Assembly: GCF_026262505.1 (NCBI RefSeq)
Contig: NC_067206.1
Location: 3,872,879 to 3,936,878, forward strand
DNA: 64,000 nt
Source: Trichomonas vaginalis G3
Taxonomy: Eukaryota; Parabasalia; Trichomonadida; Trichomonadidae
Reading direction: 5' to 3'
The notes under the pieces: model-generated
The model's input: the letters and a program-made list of their open reading frames with translations, nothing else
The model's database searches: none
Told to the model about the DNA's origin: nothing
Part shown: piece after piece, positions 1-8,944 of the stretch
How positions within the stretch are numbered: the first letter of the stretch is position 1
Layout of the letters: every line of letters starts with the position of its first letter
Position numbers and translations under genes: made by a program

Positions 1-2
1 AT

Positions 3-704
3 GCAAAGGCAATAGGATTTAGAAGAGTTTTGTTTTCAAATAGAACTAACGCATTTATGTTCGCAGTATATTTTCATGGGCAGTATAAAGGTTCTGATGG
101 TCTAATAGACAAATTTGATGAAATGAGAATCTTTACAGTTCGTTCAGACGAAAGTCTTGAGAAAACTCTAAATGACTTTCAAACTCAAATGAACAAATAC
201 TATTGGGAATTTCAAGAAAAATACGACTCTTTACTAAATGGAACATACTATCTGAAACTAGAATATGACAAGATGAACTCCACCGTTTCATTTCAAAAGA
301 TCGAAATTAACCCTCCAAGAGATACAGAGTTTTTATTTTGGAAAGTAGACAAACGTTCTTGGGCACAATTTCTTCGGTTACTAAACCAGAACGAACCATT
401 ACCACCAGATGGTCCATTTAAATTTATACTTCCACCAGCAGATTTGACAGTTTATAGAAATGTGTTTGACCCTCAAAATGTTATGTGTCATGCAAGTTTC
501 AGTTCAAGCAACAATAGTTTTCTATGTATCGGTAAGGACTTTTATGACTTTGCTTCTAAATTCTACGAACCACCTAGTAACAGTTTCTCTGACTTTCAAG
601 TTTGGTTCACAACAAATGGTGTGCAACATATAATACCATTGTACTATGACTTTTATCTCGAATTGTCTTTCATATATAACTACGGAAAAGTGCTGAAAAA
701 GTGA
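3..704 (+). CDS. Maverick conserved protein, about 230 aa, 5' end outside window
   Basis: The frame is open from base 3, upstream of the first ATG at base 30, and the residues before that ATG (AKAIGFRR) are also found in the E2 relative at 40,497-41,344. The gene therefore most likely begins left of the window. The C-terminal third is the best conserved part, sharing SDFQVWFTT and LELSFIYNY with the relative; the N-terminal half is much more diverged. There is no signal peptide or membrane segment and no recognised domain. In E2 the relative sits between the tail-collar fibre and the pVI-like gene, so a virion role is possible but unproven. Confidence 0.7.
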   Translation, partial: AKAIGFRRVLFSNRTNAFMFAVYFHGQYKGSDGLIDKFDEMRIFTVRSDESLEKTLNDFQTQMNKYYWEFQEKYDSLLNGTYYLKLEYDKMNSTVSFQKIEINPPRDTEFLFWKVDKRSWAQFLRLLNQNEPLPPDGPFKFILPPADLTVYRNVFDPQNVMCHASFSSSNNSFLCIGKDFYDFASKFYEPPSNSFSDFQVWFTTNGVQHIIPLYYDFYLELSFIYNYGKVLKK

Positions 705-943
705 GTTTATGTTAGCATGTTAGATCTAACACGTTTTCTAACATTTTTTCACCCTCTTGAATTTTGTATAAAAACCAACCGCCGTTTTTCTTCCGGTTGC
801 TATATTCTTCACAAAATGCTTGTTTTGAGGTCGAGCCACTTTTGGCTCCACCGTATTTTTCAACCAAAACTCATGAATTTTCCCGAAATAAAATATAAAG
901 TTAGTATTTTTAAAAAAATATTTTTTATTTTTATTGTAAGAAC
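705..943. repeat. Intergenic palindrome TGTTAGATCTAACA and AT-rich leader
   Basis: Just after the preceding stop lies a perfect palindrome built on GTTAGATCTAAC with extra GTTAG half-sites beside it. The same block recurs twice at 29,650-29,800 and once at 30,845-30,895 in E2, each time flanking the relative of the next gene. The 3' end holds a T-rich tract (TTTTTAAAAAAATATTTTTT) just before the next ATG, the promoter-like pattern seen before many genes of these elements. No gene is seen here. Confidence 0.55.
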
Positions 944-1822
944 ATGTTAGCAACAACAGCACCAAACTCTTTAGTCATGAACCCAACATCTATGTTAGTA
1001 GAGATGAAAAGCTTCATTCCTTCTTCATATACTTTCGAAACAGAAATCCAGAAGATAAAGCAAGAACTTCTCCAAGGAGATTTAGATTGCACTGCAAAAG
1101 ATGAAACAAATGAACAGTATCTTTATGAAATGCAGGACCTGGTGGAACATCTACCTAAACTTCCTGAAATACAACAACAAAAGCTCACTATTCCTGAATT
1201 CGATGAAATAGAAGTGAAACCAACTGACTCAGTTGAAACCAAGAAGTTCATACGTAAGGTTAACTATGAGTTTCTTGGATTTCATTGCAACCACAAAGTC
1301 ATTGACATATATAAATCTGAAGAATTTAAGACCTACGACAACTTTGTTTCGTTAGTTGCAAAATGTGTATGGCAGATAAGAGATAAAGATAGAAGAGGTA
1401 AAGTATGGAACGGACAAATAAAACCAGCAGCCTTTGAGTTAAAGAAAACCATTTACGCCTTAGTTGTACTTGCAGGACAAATTTCAATGTACAATGCTAA
1501 AATGAACCCACAATGTTCAAAATGTAAAGCAGCAATGAGGAAATATAACTACTCCGTCAAAGAGATAGAACGTATGCGAAACGACTATGCTGACTTAAAG
1601 AAAGAAGCAGAGAAACCAGCAGAAAATAAAATGGACATGTTAGAATTTCTAAACAAAAACTATCCAACTGCTGACGATTTCCTTCTATCTGACGTCAAGA
1701 AGAAATATAAAGAAACATTCGGCATTGTTAAAACATTCGATGTACTGACAGAAGAAATAGAAGCTACAAAACTGTTTAGAATTTCACGAATTCACAATGT
1801 TTACCATGTAAAACGCTTGTGA
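944..1822 (+). CDS. Maverick cargo protein, 292 aa, unknown function
   Basis: Unrecognised protein that starts at an ATG about 15 bp after a T-rich promoter-like tract. It is mostly helical and charged, with one CxxC pair (CSKCK) near residue 194 followed by a lysine/glutamate-rich coiled-coil-like stretch (roughly 205-235). A broken relative occurs in E2 at 29,811-30,749, also between the ATPase and polymerase sides, so it belongs to the variable cargo zone and not the conserved morphogenesis block. The CxxC could bind zinc only with partners not obvious here. It looks whole in this copy. Confidence 0.7.
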   Translation: MLATTAPNSLVMNPTSMLVEMKSFIPSSYTFETEIQKIKQELLQGDLDCTAKDETNEQYLYEMQDLVEHLPKLPEIQQQKLTIPEFDEIEVKPTDSVETKKFIRKVNYEFLGFHCNHKVIDIYKSEEFKTYDNFVSLVAKCVWQIRDKDRRGKVWNGQIKPAAFELKKTIYALVVLAGQISMYNAKMNPQCSKCKAAMRKYNYSVKEIERMRNDYADLKKEAEKPAENKMDMLEFLNKNYPTADDFLLSDVKKKYKETFGIVKTFDVLTEEIEATKLFRISRIHNVYHVKRL

Positions 1823-2541
1823 AACTTTATGGTAGAAATATATTTTTGTCTGATTTACGCTCATTGACGATGAAGTTTTGACAAAACATATACGAAGAAG
1901 TCTATTTCCTGTGTTGTTGTCAAAATGTCATGTTGTCACCATTTTCAAAAAGATGTTAGTTGACCGAGTGACCGAGGGACCGAGGGACCTGGTGACACCT
2001 AAAATATATTTTTTGCTGAAAAAATGACCAAAAATCATGATATAACTGTATTTTTTTGACGAAGAGAACTTTGACACTTCGTCAAAAAAATCCCTGAAAT
2101 CGTAAAAAAATGACCAAATTTCATGAATTTCCTCATATGTTTGCTACCCGAGGAAAACCGCGGGTAGAGATTCCATTCGAAAATCGTGAAAAAATGACCA
2201 AAAATCATGATATAACTGTTATATTTTTACGAAGAGAACTTTGACACTTCGTCAAAAAAATCCCTGAAATCATATCTTTTATACAAGATAGAAAATCTTA
2301 CTCGCCTAAAACTCATGAAAATCGTGAAAAATTGCGACCCAGACTTTTTTCGGGGTCGCCTAAAACTCATGAAAATCGTGAAAAAATGACCAAATTTCAT
2401 TATATAACTGTTATTTTTGACGAAGAGAACTTTGACACTTCGTCAAAAAAATCCCTGAAATCATATCTTTTATACAAGATAGAAAAAATAAAGTTAGTTT
2501 TTTATAAAATATTTTTTTTATTTTGTATGTAAAGACAGAAA
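1823..2541. repeat. Non-coding spacer with three GACGAAG hairpin repeats
   Basis: A block of about 170 bp is repeated three times (near 2,020-2,100, 2,190-2,275 and 2,385-2,470). Each contains TTTGACGAAG, a short loop and the reverse complement CTTCGTCAAA, followed by AATCCCTGAAATC. Around 1,965-1,990 there is also a short GACCGAGG minisatellite. No open frame is credible. The last 60 bases carry the T-rich leader shared with the gene at 3,243: TAGTTTTTTATAAAATATT, a T run, then TTTTGTATGTAAAGACAG. The hairpins could be terminators for the gene at 944 or protein-binding sites; the sequence does not decide. Confidence 0.55.
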
Positions 2542-3153
2542 ATGTTAAAGGTTGAGTTTGAAACAGTTAGAAAGATAGACAATGACACCAAAATGGTTAG
2601 AATAGGTGATTTAAACGTAAGATACTCAAAGAAATACAACAAATATTCTTTGTCAGACATTATATCTCCATCTGGAAAGAAAACATCCCATTGGGTTGGA
2701 ATTGCTTCAACTCAGAAAATTTTGACAAGAAATCCTGAGCTTATGATATCGGTAAGATTCTATGGAACTACAGCATATCTCATCGACAAAAGTCTTATAC
2801 CAATAGTTTTGTTATGGATTGACCCAGTTGTTGGATATAACTTCATAACATATGGTTCATTCGATACGGAACGTTGCAGTGAAGGCTTACTTTACATCGT
2901 TCAGAAACCGAAGGACTTCAATACAAAGAGATATAAGATAGGAAGGACATATAATATAACTCAAAGATATGACAGTATAGTCAATAGAGTCAAGGTTGTG
3001 TTTGTTAACGATATGAGAGCTGCAGAAACAGAACTACTTGAAAAGTTTGAGAAAATGTATGGTGCTCCCATAAAAGGTAAAGAAACGTTTGAAGTAGATG
3101 AGATAGGTAAAGCTATAAAATTATTTGACGAAGTTGCTGAAAAATACATGTAA
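2542..3153 (+). CDS. KilA-N plus T5orf172 (GIY-YIG-like) protein
   Basis: 203 aa with two parts. Residues ~15-70 (VRIGDLNVRYSKKYNKYSL, then a W-G motif) look like a KilA-N DNA-binding domain. Residues ~115-200 (LLYIVQ, YKIGRTYNITQRYDSI, AAETELLEKFE) match the T5orf172/MUG113 branch of the GIY-YIG nuclease-like family. This fusion is common in large DNA viruses, where it is linked to DNA binding or regulation. It is followed 90 bp later by a second KilA-N gene with an almost identical leader, so both are probably expressed alike. E2 lacks it in the corresponding cargo zone. The frame looks whole. Confidence 0.8.
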   Translation: MLKVEFETVRKIDNDTKMVRIGDLNVRYSKKYNKYSLSDIISPSGKKTSHWVGIASTQKILTRNPELMISVRFYGTTAYLIDKSLIPIVLLWIDPVVGYNFITYGSFDTERCSEGLLYIVQKPKDFNTKRYKIGRTYNITQRYDSIVNRVKVVFVNDMRAAETELLEKFEKMYGAPIKGKETFEVDEIGKAIKLFDEVAEKYM

Positions 3154-3242
3154 AGCGTTTATTTTTGGTCTTTTGTGAAAGTTAGAAAAATAACGCTAGT
3201 TTTTTATAAAATATTTTTTTTATTTTGTATGTAAAGACAGAT

Positions 3243-4022
3243 ATGTCAACATCAGAGAACACAACAACTGCTATCGTTCATGAAGCCATAAATGAAGAAT
3301 ATGAGTACATACAATATAACAAACAGTTACGTCTCATTCGTTCGGTCAAAGATGACATGTACCAAATGCAAAGTATTTTGACAGCATGTTTTGCTCCAGA
3401 TACCAAACATACAGACGATTGGTTTGAATTAAATAGCACTCATGAACTCCTCAGTGAGTTTGAACATGTAGAACTTAAAAAGATGTACCAAGACAGACAA
3501 AACTTACCATCACATCTAAAAGGTATATATGTTCATAAGTTCCTAGTTAGTTCAATAGCAATGTGGGCTTCACCTCGTTATGCAATCTACATACTTATGC
3601 TACTTGACGAACTTTGTACAAAGCAGAGAGAAGATATGATGAAAGAAGACAAAAGCCTTCAGAAAAGAATACCACGTTCGGTACCAAAAGGAAAGGAAAA
3701 GAACTATAAGTATATGATTTATACTGAAGAGATGGAAAATGAAGAAGACAGAGATATGGTTATGTTGCATTTAGTCAGAAGAAACAACAAAAGCTTTTAC
3801 GACCTTGCTAAGATTTACAAATCTGACAGAAATTGGTTCTATCGCGAAAACTTACCGATTTCAATGACACCAAATGAAGATGTGAAACAAATAGTTCAAG
3901 ATACTTTACCTCAAACACACTATGATATTAAAGGTTGTACAATACTTACCTTCAAAGAAGATTTGCCATTGTTAAAGGAAAAAATAACAGAGTATTTTGA
4001 CAACTTCAAACAAGCAGAGTAA
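3243..4022 (+). CDS. KilA-N domain protein
   Basis: 259 aa from the ATG that follows the leader GTAAAGACAGAT; an in-frame non-ATG extension upstream is unlikely. Residues ~60-125 (DDWFELNST, GIYVHKFLVSSIAMWASPRY, LLDEL) are a textbook KilA-N core as in poxviruses, mimiviruses and phages. The C-terminal half (GKEKNYKYMIYTEEM, MVMLHLVRRNN) resembles the domain often found behind viral KilA-N. The family binds DNA; the role in this element is unknown. About 45 bp of the 3' end of the same gene survive in E2 next to its ATPase (29,447-29,490), showing that E2 once carried it. Confidence 0.85.
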   Translation: MSTSENTTTAIVHEAINEEYEYIQYNKQLRLIRSVKDDMYQMQSILTACFAPDTKHTDDWFELNSTHELLSEFEHVELKKMYQDRQNLPSHLKGIYVHKFLVSSIAMWASPRYAIYILMLLDELCTKQREDMMKEDKSLQKRIPRSVPKGKEKNYKYMIYTEEMENEEDRDMVMLHLVRRNNKSFYDLAKIYKSDRNWFYRENLPISMTPNEDVKQIVQDTLPQTHYDIKGCTILTFKEDLPLLKEKITEYFDNFKQAE

Positions 4023-4438
4023 ATGAACTCTTTATTTTTACGCTTGACTTCAGATGGCTCAGGTAGCTCTATAAGGTCAATTGTCTTGTCAAATCCTTCT
4101 GGCATTCCGAGTCCTTCCTTCCGACAGGAAAATATTTTCCTTCCGACAGGAAAAAAACTTCCTTCCAACAGGAAAAATTTTTCCTTCCAACAGGAAAAAT
4201 TTTTCCAGTTGTCCGTCCGTAAACCATTCAAATTTTCGAAAATTGAGAACTTTTTGGTCGAACTTCAGAAAAAGTTTTTCCTTCCGACAGGAAAAGTTTT
4301 TCCTTCCAACAGGAAAAGTTCTTCCTTCCGACAGGACACAAACGAATGTCCGACGTACCACCAACCGAGTCCATTCCAAAGCCAGAAGAACCGAAAGCTG
4401 CAGCACCACAACAGACTAAGACCAAACACTTACATTTT
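4023..4438. repeat. CTTCCGACAGGAA repeat block flanked by two gene stubs
   Basis: About nine copies of a short hairpin-like repeat, TTCCTTCCGACAGGAA or TTCCTTCCAACAGGAA, are arranged around a core containing AAATTTTCGAAAATT. On the minus strand at ~4,110-4,029 is the start of the 91-aa gene seen whole at 32,227 in E2. At 4,346-4,430 (+) is the N-terminus of the proline-rich gene seen at 31,989 in E2. So this is the same divergent intergenic block as in E2 with both flanking genes cut short. A regulatory or replication-origin function is a guess. Confidence 0.6.
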
Positions 4439-5314
4439 TCAAGCTTGACTTTTTACAATTTGAACTTTGTTTGCGTAGATATGAATTCTGAAAGAAGTAT
4501 GAGGGTCTTGTATGACTTTGTACTTCTCCCATAGTTCATGTCTGTCAAACTTACCTGCCATGGACTCTTTCATAAGTTCCATGAAATCGTCTTCGGACAA
4601 TCCGGGGAAAAGTACAATGTCAGTAAGTATTCTCTTTACATCCTTACTTAAACTCTTTGCTGTCTGTACACAAATGACAACTGAGATGTTAAAGTGTCTG
4701 AGCTTCTTAAGAATTCGACACATATCTTGTTCTCTATTCTTTAACAAAGGATGAGAGGCGAAATCATCTAAGATAAGAAGACACCTATGAGGGTATGTCT
4801 TCCAATCGTAAGATTGCAATTTCTTCGAAATGTATTCTATCTCTTTCTGTTTGTTTCTGAAGTGTTTCTTCTCTAATATTCTCTGCATTTCCTCATTTGG
4901 GTCTTTAAACTTAGAATTTATATACTCATTTATAGCATTATACTTCAAAACTCTTCTTTGGTACTTCTTTATCCAATCTAACAACTCAGAGTCTTTTATA
5001 CATACTAACTTAGACTTCTTTATAATATCTTTGAACGAATTGACGGTTTGGTCAAATTGACCCGAAGTACTACAAATAACAACTAACTCATAGAATGGGT
5101 TCTTCTCATCTAGTTCTTGTTGTTGTGCAGCCATTTTAAGATAAGTGAAAGTCTTACCCGACCCAGGTGGTGCAATTAGACCTGTTATACCATTCTGAGC
5201 AAATAAGAACTTGTCATGTATGGGTTTTATCTGAGCATTTTCTAACTTCCTCTTGTTCTTGTTTAAAACATTCTCAAATTTTTTGTCAATGTCAGCAAAC
5301 TTTTTTTCTAACAT
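4439..5314 (-). CDS. A32-like (FtsK/HerA) genome packaging ATPase
   Basis: 291 aa from the ATG that leaves 36 bp to the divergent 148-aa gene; an upstream extension would run antisense through that gene. Walker A is GLIAPPGSGKT (45-55), Walker B is LLILDD (179-184), and a sensor-like region SVVICVQTAKS follows. This is the packaging ATPase that pumps DNA into the capsid in Polintons, virophages, adeno-like and poxvirus relatives. The long insertion between the Walker motifs (100-175) is lysine-rich and helical. It reads as one open frame in this copy; in E2 the gene is interrupted by a transposon-like insertion. Confidence 0.92.
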   Translation of the reverse strand: MLEKKFADIDKKFENVLNKNKRKLENAQIKPIHDKFLFAQNGITGLIAPPGSGKTFTYLKMAAQQQELDEKNPFYELVVICSTSGQFDQTVNSFKDIIKKSKLVCIKDSELLDWIKKYQRRVLKYNAINEYINSKFKDPNEEMQRILEKKHFRNKQKEIEYISKKLQSYDWKTYPHRCLLILDDFASHPLLKNREQDMCRILKKLRHFNISVVICVQTAKSLSKDVKRILTDIVLFPGLSEDDFMELMKESMAGKFDRHELWEKYKVIQDPHTSFRIHIYANKVQIVKSQA

Positions 5315-5350
5315 ATTTTTAGAAAAATTAAAAGTTTTATCTTTTAGAAA

Positions 5351-5797
5351 ATGTCTAGCGATTTCGCTATCTATATTCGAGACAAGCTTTTCGACAGCAA
5401 AACATCTGTCGACCATAAAATCTTACATAGTGTAAACAAGAAAGGTGAATTTGTTCTAAAGTTCTGTTTCTGGGAATATGACAAGAACCATAAAACATTA
5501 AGCAGAGCAGTCTTAAAATTTGTCAATGACAGACTTGTTGACAGAGATGACGCCTCTTGGAGAGATGAAGTCCAACAAAACTTCTTAGAATGCAAAGAAG
5601 ACACATGCGCTGTTCTTGAAGATGAAATAGAAAACAGAATAGATGAGCTATTAAAGGACAAAGAACTTTTACAAAAATATGGTTCTGAGAAGTTTGACAT
5701 AACTCCACCAGAAAAGAAGAAGAGAGAAAAGAAAGAAAAGAAAGTAGAAGAAGAGAAGAAAGAACCAGTTCCAGAGAAGGGGAGATATGACATGTAA
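5351..5797 (+). CDS. Maverick conserved 148-aa protein, charged C-terminus
   Basis: Unrecognised protein transcribed away from the ATPase and against the rest of the block. Residues 1-115 are mixed alpha/beta in character (LKFCFWEYDKNHKTL). The last 35 residues are a run of lysine and glutamate (KKKREKKEKKVEEEKK), probably disordered or coiled. Copies at 26,486-26,947 and 63,065-63,517 differ mainly in the length of the charged tail. Its stop codon lies inside a palindrome shared with the convergent neighbour. The short divergent promoter region contains TTTTATCTTTTAGAAA. Confidence 0.8.
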   Translation: MSSDFAIYIRDKLFDSKTSVDHKILHSVNKKGEFVLKFCFWEYDKNHKTLSRAVLKFVNDRLVDRDDASWRDEVQQNFLECKEDTCAVLEDEIENRIDELLKDKELLQKYGSEKFDITPPEKKKREKKEKKVEEEKKEPVPEKGRYDM

Positions 5798-5816
5798 AAA
5801 TAAAATTTTATTTTTA
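5795..5816. terminator. 22-bp palindrome holding both convergent stop codons
   Basis: Half-site TAAAAATAAAA followed by its exact reverse complement. The first TAA is the stop of the 148-aa gene and the last TTA is the complement of the stop of the 139-aa gene. Trichomonas is known to use UAAA overlapping the stop codon as its polyadenylation signal, so this palindrome plausibly supplies the 3' signal to both genes. It is conserved in all three copies. Confidence 0.6.
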
Positions 5817-6233
5817 GAACATTTCTGGGTCAATGTCAATGTTCTCTTCCTCTTTAGGAGCAAACACTGGCTTAGACTCTAATAGCTTTTTACCCAATTT
5901 ACCTTGAACTTCAACTATCTTAGACTCATAATATTCATAGTCGTCTGCTTTCTTTGGTTCATAAGGTATAACAAGTTTGTATGCTTTGCCTTCTTTAAGG
6001 TTTGAGAACCTTCTGTCAAAACTTTCTTTGACTGTTAACAAACCTTCTATGTCTAAGTCTTCAAATTTCGCACCATTTTTAGTCACAACAGCAAACTTAA
6101 CTGGTTCGATGTTCCAAACTTTGCTGAATGAAGACTTTTCAAAATGGTAGAAGTAAACATTCAAATATGTGAATGGGTCTAGTTCTTCTTTAAGTCCTGA
6201 CATGTACTTGTTTACTGAGATGAATTTTGTCAT
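5814..6233 (-). CDS. Maverick conserved 139-aa protein
   Basis: Unrecognised protein, present in all three copies at the same place between helicase and ATPase. It starts with TKFISVNKYM and ends with an acidic tail (EEENIDIDPEMF). The middle (AYKLVIPYEPKKADDYEYYE) is strongly conserved. The leader contains a T run followed by ATCCGATAGAAAAG just before the ATG. The placement beside replication and packaging enzymes, the small size and the acidic tail would suit a single-strand DNA-binding or accessory replication protein, but this is inference from context only. Confidence 0.8.
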   Translation of the reverse strand: MTKFISVNKYMSGLKEELDPFTYLNVYFYHFEKSSFSKVWNIEPVKFAVVTKNGAKFEDLDIEGLLTVKESFDRRFSNLKEGKAYKLVIPYEPKKADDYEYYESKIVEVQGKLGKKLLESKPVFAPKEEENIDIDPEMF

Positions 6234-6270
6234 CTTTTCTATCGGATAAAAAAATATTTTTTTTTAAAAT

Positions 6271-7505
6271 TTACTCAGAAAAATTTTTCTTTGTATATAC
6301 ACCATTCTGTACGTCTAAAAGACTTTTGACATTTGCCAAGAATGTTCGTTTAGACGCTGTCATATAACCATATTCTTGACAATACTGTTTATACGAATCG
6401 TACAATGACCTTTCATCTAAACACTCAAAGTCAGTTTCATCTATGAACAGTTCATATACACTCTTGTTTGATTCTAACAATGTTTGTCTCTCTTCGGTAT
6501 GTGGAATTTGTCTTGGATTGAACTTAGAAATATCTAATGTCATGAAATATGAGAACAAGTGGTTGTAAAAGTCAGATGTCAAGTTTCTGCTAAGTCGTCA
6601 AAATATTTTGTATCTTGCATATGAGAATCTGACGTTCTGACAACTACATATCTTCTGTCAGAACTTTCTAACTTCATCGGAACAGCATTGTTTGAAACCA
6701 TAACGAAGTTTGCAACATTTTCACAAACTCTTTGGTCTTTATATTTTCTTTCAACAACTCCAACTTTGTCTGTTATAAGACTCTTCAAAGCATCTGAGTT
6801 CAAAACTTTTGTTGTATCTATACTTTGAAGTTCGTTACATACTATAAGTTTCATATTCTCTATTGAAGAGTTAAATTTACCGCAGATGTTTTCTAAGTTT
6901 GTCATATTCGGGTTCGAATAGCCCTCTAACAGTTTGCACAAAATATCTGTAAAGAACGTGTTCTTACCTGTTCCTTGTTTTCCAATTATAATGAGAGCAG
7001 TTTCATTCTTAGCACTTGGATGTTGTAAGATGTTTGCAAACCAACATAAGATATACTCATAGACTCTTTCGTTTCCATTGCATATAATTTCTTTGACATG
7101 GTCTAACCAAGCTTCTATAATATTTTCTTTCCATTCTACTTGTTCGTATTTATATCCAGTGAAGATAGAATAGAAGTTTGGAGAAGGTGTATAAAACTTT
7201 ATACCACGAACTGAAAAATCTTCTAACTTTGACAATAAGATATCCCAAGCATCTAACATCTTCATGCCAACTTGTACGACTTTTATTTTCTTAAGTTTCT
7301 GTTTACATTCTTGTTCTGAAACTATTGTTGCTCTTGGTTTGTTAAAGACTACATCCCATTCTTTCATAACATAACATTCTGGGGCAGAGTCGACATAAAT
7401 GACTAAACGTTTCAAATTCTCGACTGCTTTGTTATAGTCTCGAAATGGACACATATTTCTGAATGTTTGGAAGTCATAAAAATCTGAAACATCTATTCTG
7501 TACAT
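6271..7505 (-). pseudogene. SF3 helicase (D5-like), broken copy
   Basis: Corresponds to the 411-aa gene read whole in E3 at 61,356. Visible are Walker A GKQGTGKN, the Walker B region KLIVCNEL, the FVMVSNN motif and a DRRYVVV arginine segment, the signature set of superfamily 3 helicases of the poxvirus D5/DUF5906 group that unwind DNA for replication. The C-terminal ~60 residues (SLYDSYKQYCQEYGYM) form a winged-helix-like domain. This copy has about one break. The leader is a long T run followed by TTTTTATAAAA, then ATG. Confidence 0.88.
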
Positions 7506-7533
7506 TTTTATAAAAATAAAAAAAATATTTTTT

Positions 7534-8340
7534 TTATTCTTGAGCTATTTGTTGTTCTTGAGCTATTTGTTGCATTTGTTGTTCTTGAGCTATTTGTTGT
7601 TGAAGTTGTTCTTGTAATACAATACTTTCACCAGTTGCATCTTCCAATTCGAAACTTTCTGCCGTCATTGACAAATACATAGGACATAAAAGTTTTACAG
7701 GAACAAAGTTTGCGTCAACTAAGGTTAAGTTTATGTTTGCTAAAGTGTTTGAGTTTACTAAAGCTGAAAACTCTGCATTCGAATGAACAATAGGCAAACC
7801 AGCAGAGAATGTGTTGTTTATACGCATAAGTATCTTTTGGTCATAGTAGTTTCTGTCGACATTCGAATAACACTTTGAACCTAAGTTTGAAACAATATAT
7901 AAAATAGGTGTGCTTAAAGTCAATGGAACAGACAAACCTTGTATGACACCTTTTCCTGTTATAGGAAACTGTTGGTAGTAAAAACCAGATATAAGTTTTG
8001 TATTATAGCTCATATTGTTTATAGTAAACTCAGTCGGACATCCAAACATAATGAAACCTGCTCTAGTTGCAGCACATTTTACACCCGTACTTAAAGTATT
8101 AAATAAGTCAACAAAACCTGTTGGTGGTATATCTGAGTAAGTATCTTCAAAGGAGTATTTTTTACCATTCACAACAATAAAATCTTCTGGTGTCAAAAGA
8201 GCAAAACAAGCTTTAGTCGTCATTGTGTTTAAGGTTAGTTTACAATATCGTCCTTGAGGACTTTGTAAGTTTGTTGTTATAGAATTATATGACTCAGGGT
8301 TTTTAGTCGTAATAGTATAAACCACTATGTCTTCTGCCAT
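7534..8340 (-). CDS. Probable minor capsid (penton) protein
   Basis: About 268 aa starting MAEDIVVYTITT, beta-rich and lacking charged runs until a glutamine-rich tail built of repeated QIAQEQQ units. Its size, position next to the major capsid and beta character fit the single jelly-roll penton protein of Polintons; this is inferred from context, not from a recognised motif. The number of Q-rich repeats differs between the three copies, typical of slippage. It reads open in this copy and in E2; in E3 it is split by two insertions. Confidence 0.68.
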   Translation of the reverse strand: MAEDIVVYTITTKNPESYNSITTNLQSPQGRYCKLTLNTMTTKACFALLTPEDFIVVNGKKYSFEDTYSDIPPTGFVDLFNTLSTGVKCAATRAGFIMFGCPTEFTINNMSYNTKLISGFYYQQFPITGKGVIQGLSVPLTLSTPILYIVSNLGSKCYSNVDRNYYDQKILMRINNTFSAGLPIVHSNAEFSALVNSNTLANINLTLVDANFVPVKLLCPMYLSMTAESFELEDATGESIVLQEQLQQQIAQEQQMQQIAQEQQIAQE

Positions 8341-8345
8341 TTTAC

Positions 8346-8926
8346 TTAGCAAATAAACTTTAATGAAATGTTGTGGTCGTCAAATATTTTTATAACGTCT
8401 GGGAAACTATATTTTAAGTTCAACGTTTCACCTCCTTTCATAACGTATATCTTGTCAATGACATTATATGAAACACCACAGCAACTAATGTCGGGTTCTA
8501 TTTCTTTGATGTTTATATCGTCTGCCTCTGTCAAAAGTTTCAATAGCTCTTTCAAAACTTCATGAGGTGCAATGACATATGAGTTCACTTTTACAGGGTT
8601 GTGTTCGACCAAGTTTAACATTATACCTAAAGCTTGACAAATCTCTTTCCTGAGTTTTGAAGTTTGTCTTTCAGTTGTTGGTAGTCGTTTCGAATATCTG
8701 CAACAGAACTTAAGTCTCTGCTAACTTCAGGGTGTTGGTTGTTCTTTTACAGGAACTATTGTTATACCATCTTGGTCTTCGTATGGTTTCCCCATTTCAA
8801 CATCTCTTTCTTTGACATTGACAAAACAACACTTTGACTGTTTGTTTGAGTTGGTGAATTTAACTTCACATGCCACCGCCATTAAACCTTTGAAACACTC
8901 ACGCTTCTATTTTTCGGAAATGACAT
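8346..8926 (-). pseudogene. Maverick conserved ~190-aa protein, broken copy
   Basis: N-terminus MSFPKNRSVSVSKGLMAV, a coiled-coil-like middle (NDYQQLKDKLQTQEKICQAL), and a C-terminal part with SCCGVSYNVIDKIYVMKG. There is no known domain. It lies between the major and minor capsid genes in all copies, which suggests a virion or assembly role. About two breaks in this copy. The 3' end nearly touches the minor capsid start. Confidence 0.65.
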
Positions 8927-8944
8927 TTTACTTAGAATAAAAAT

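Noticed and set aside
5371-5793. Serine/phenylalanine-rich antisense frames over the 148-aa genes
   Set aside because: Same mirror effect; they copy no known protein and overlap the conserved gene fully.
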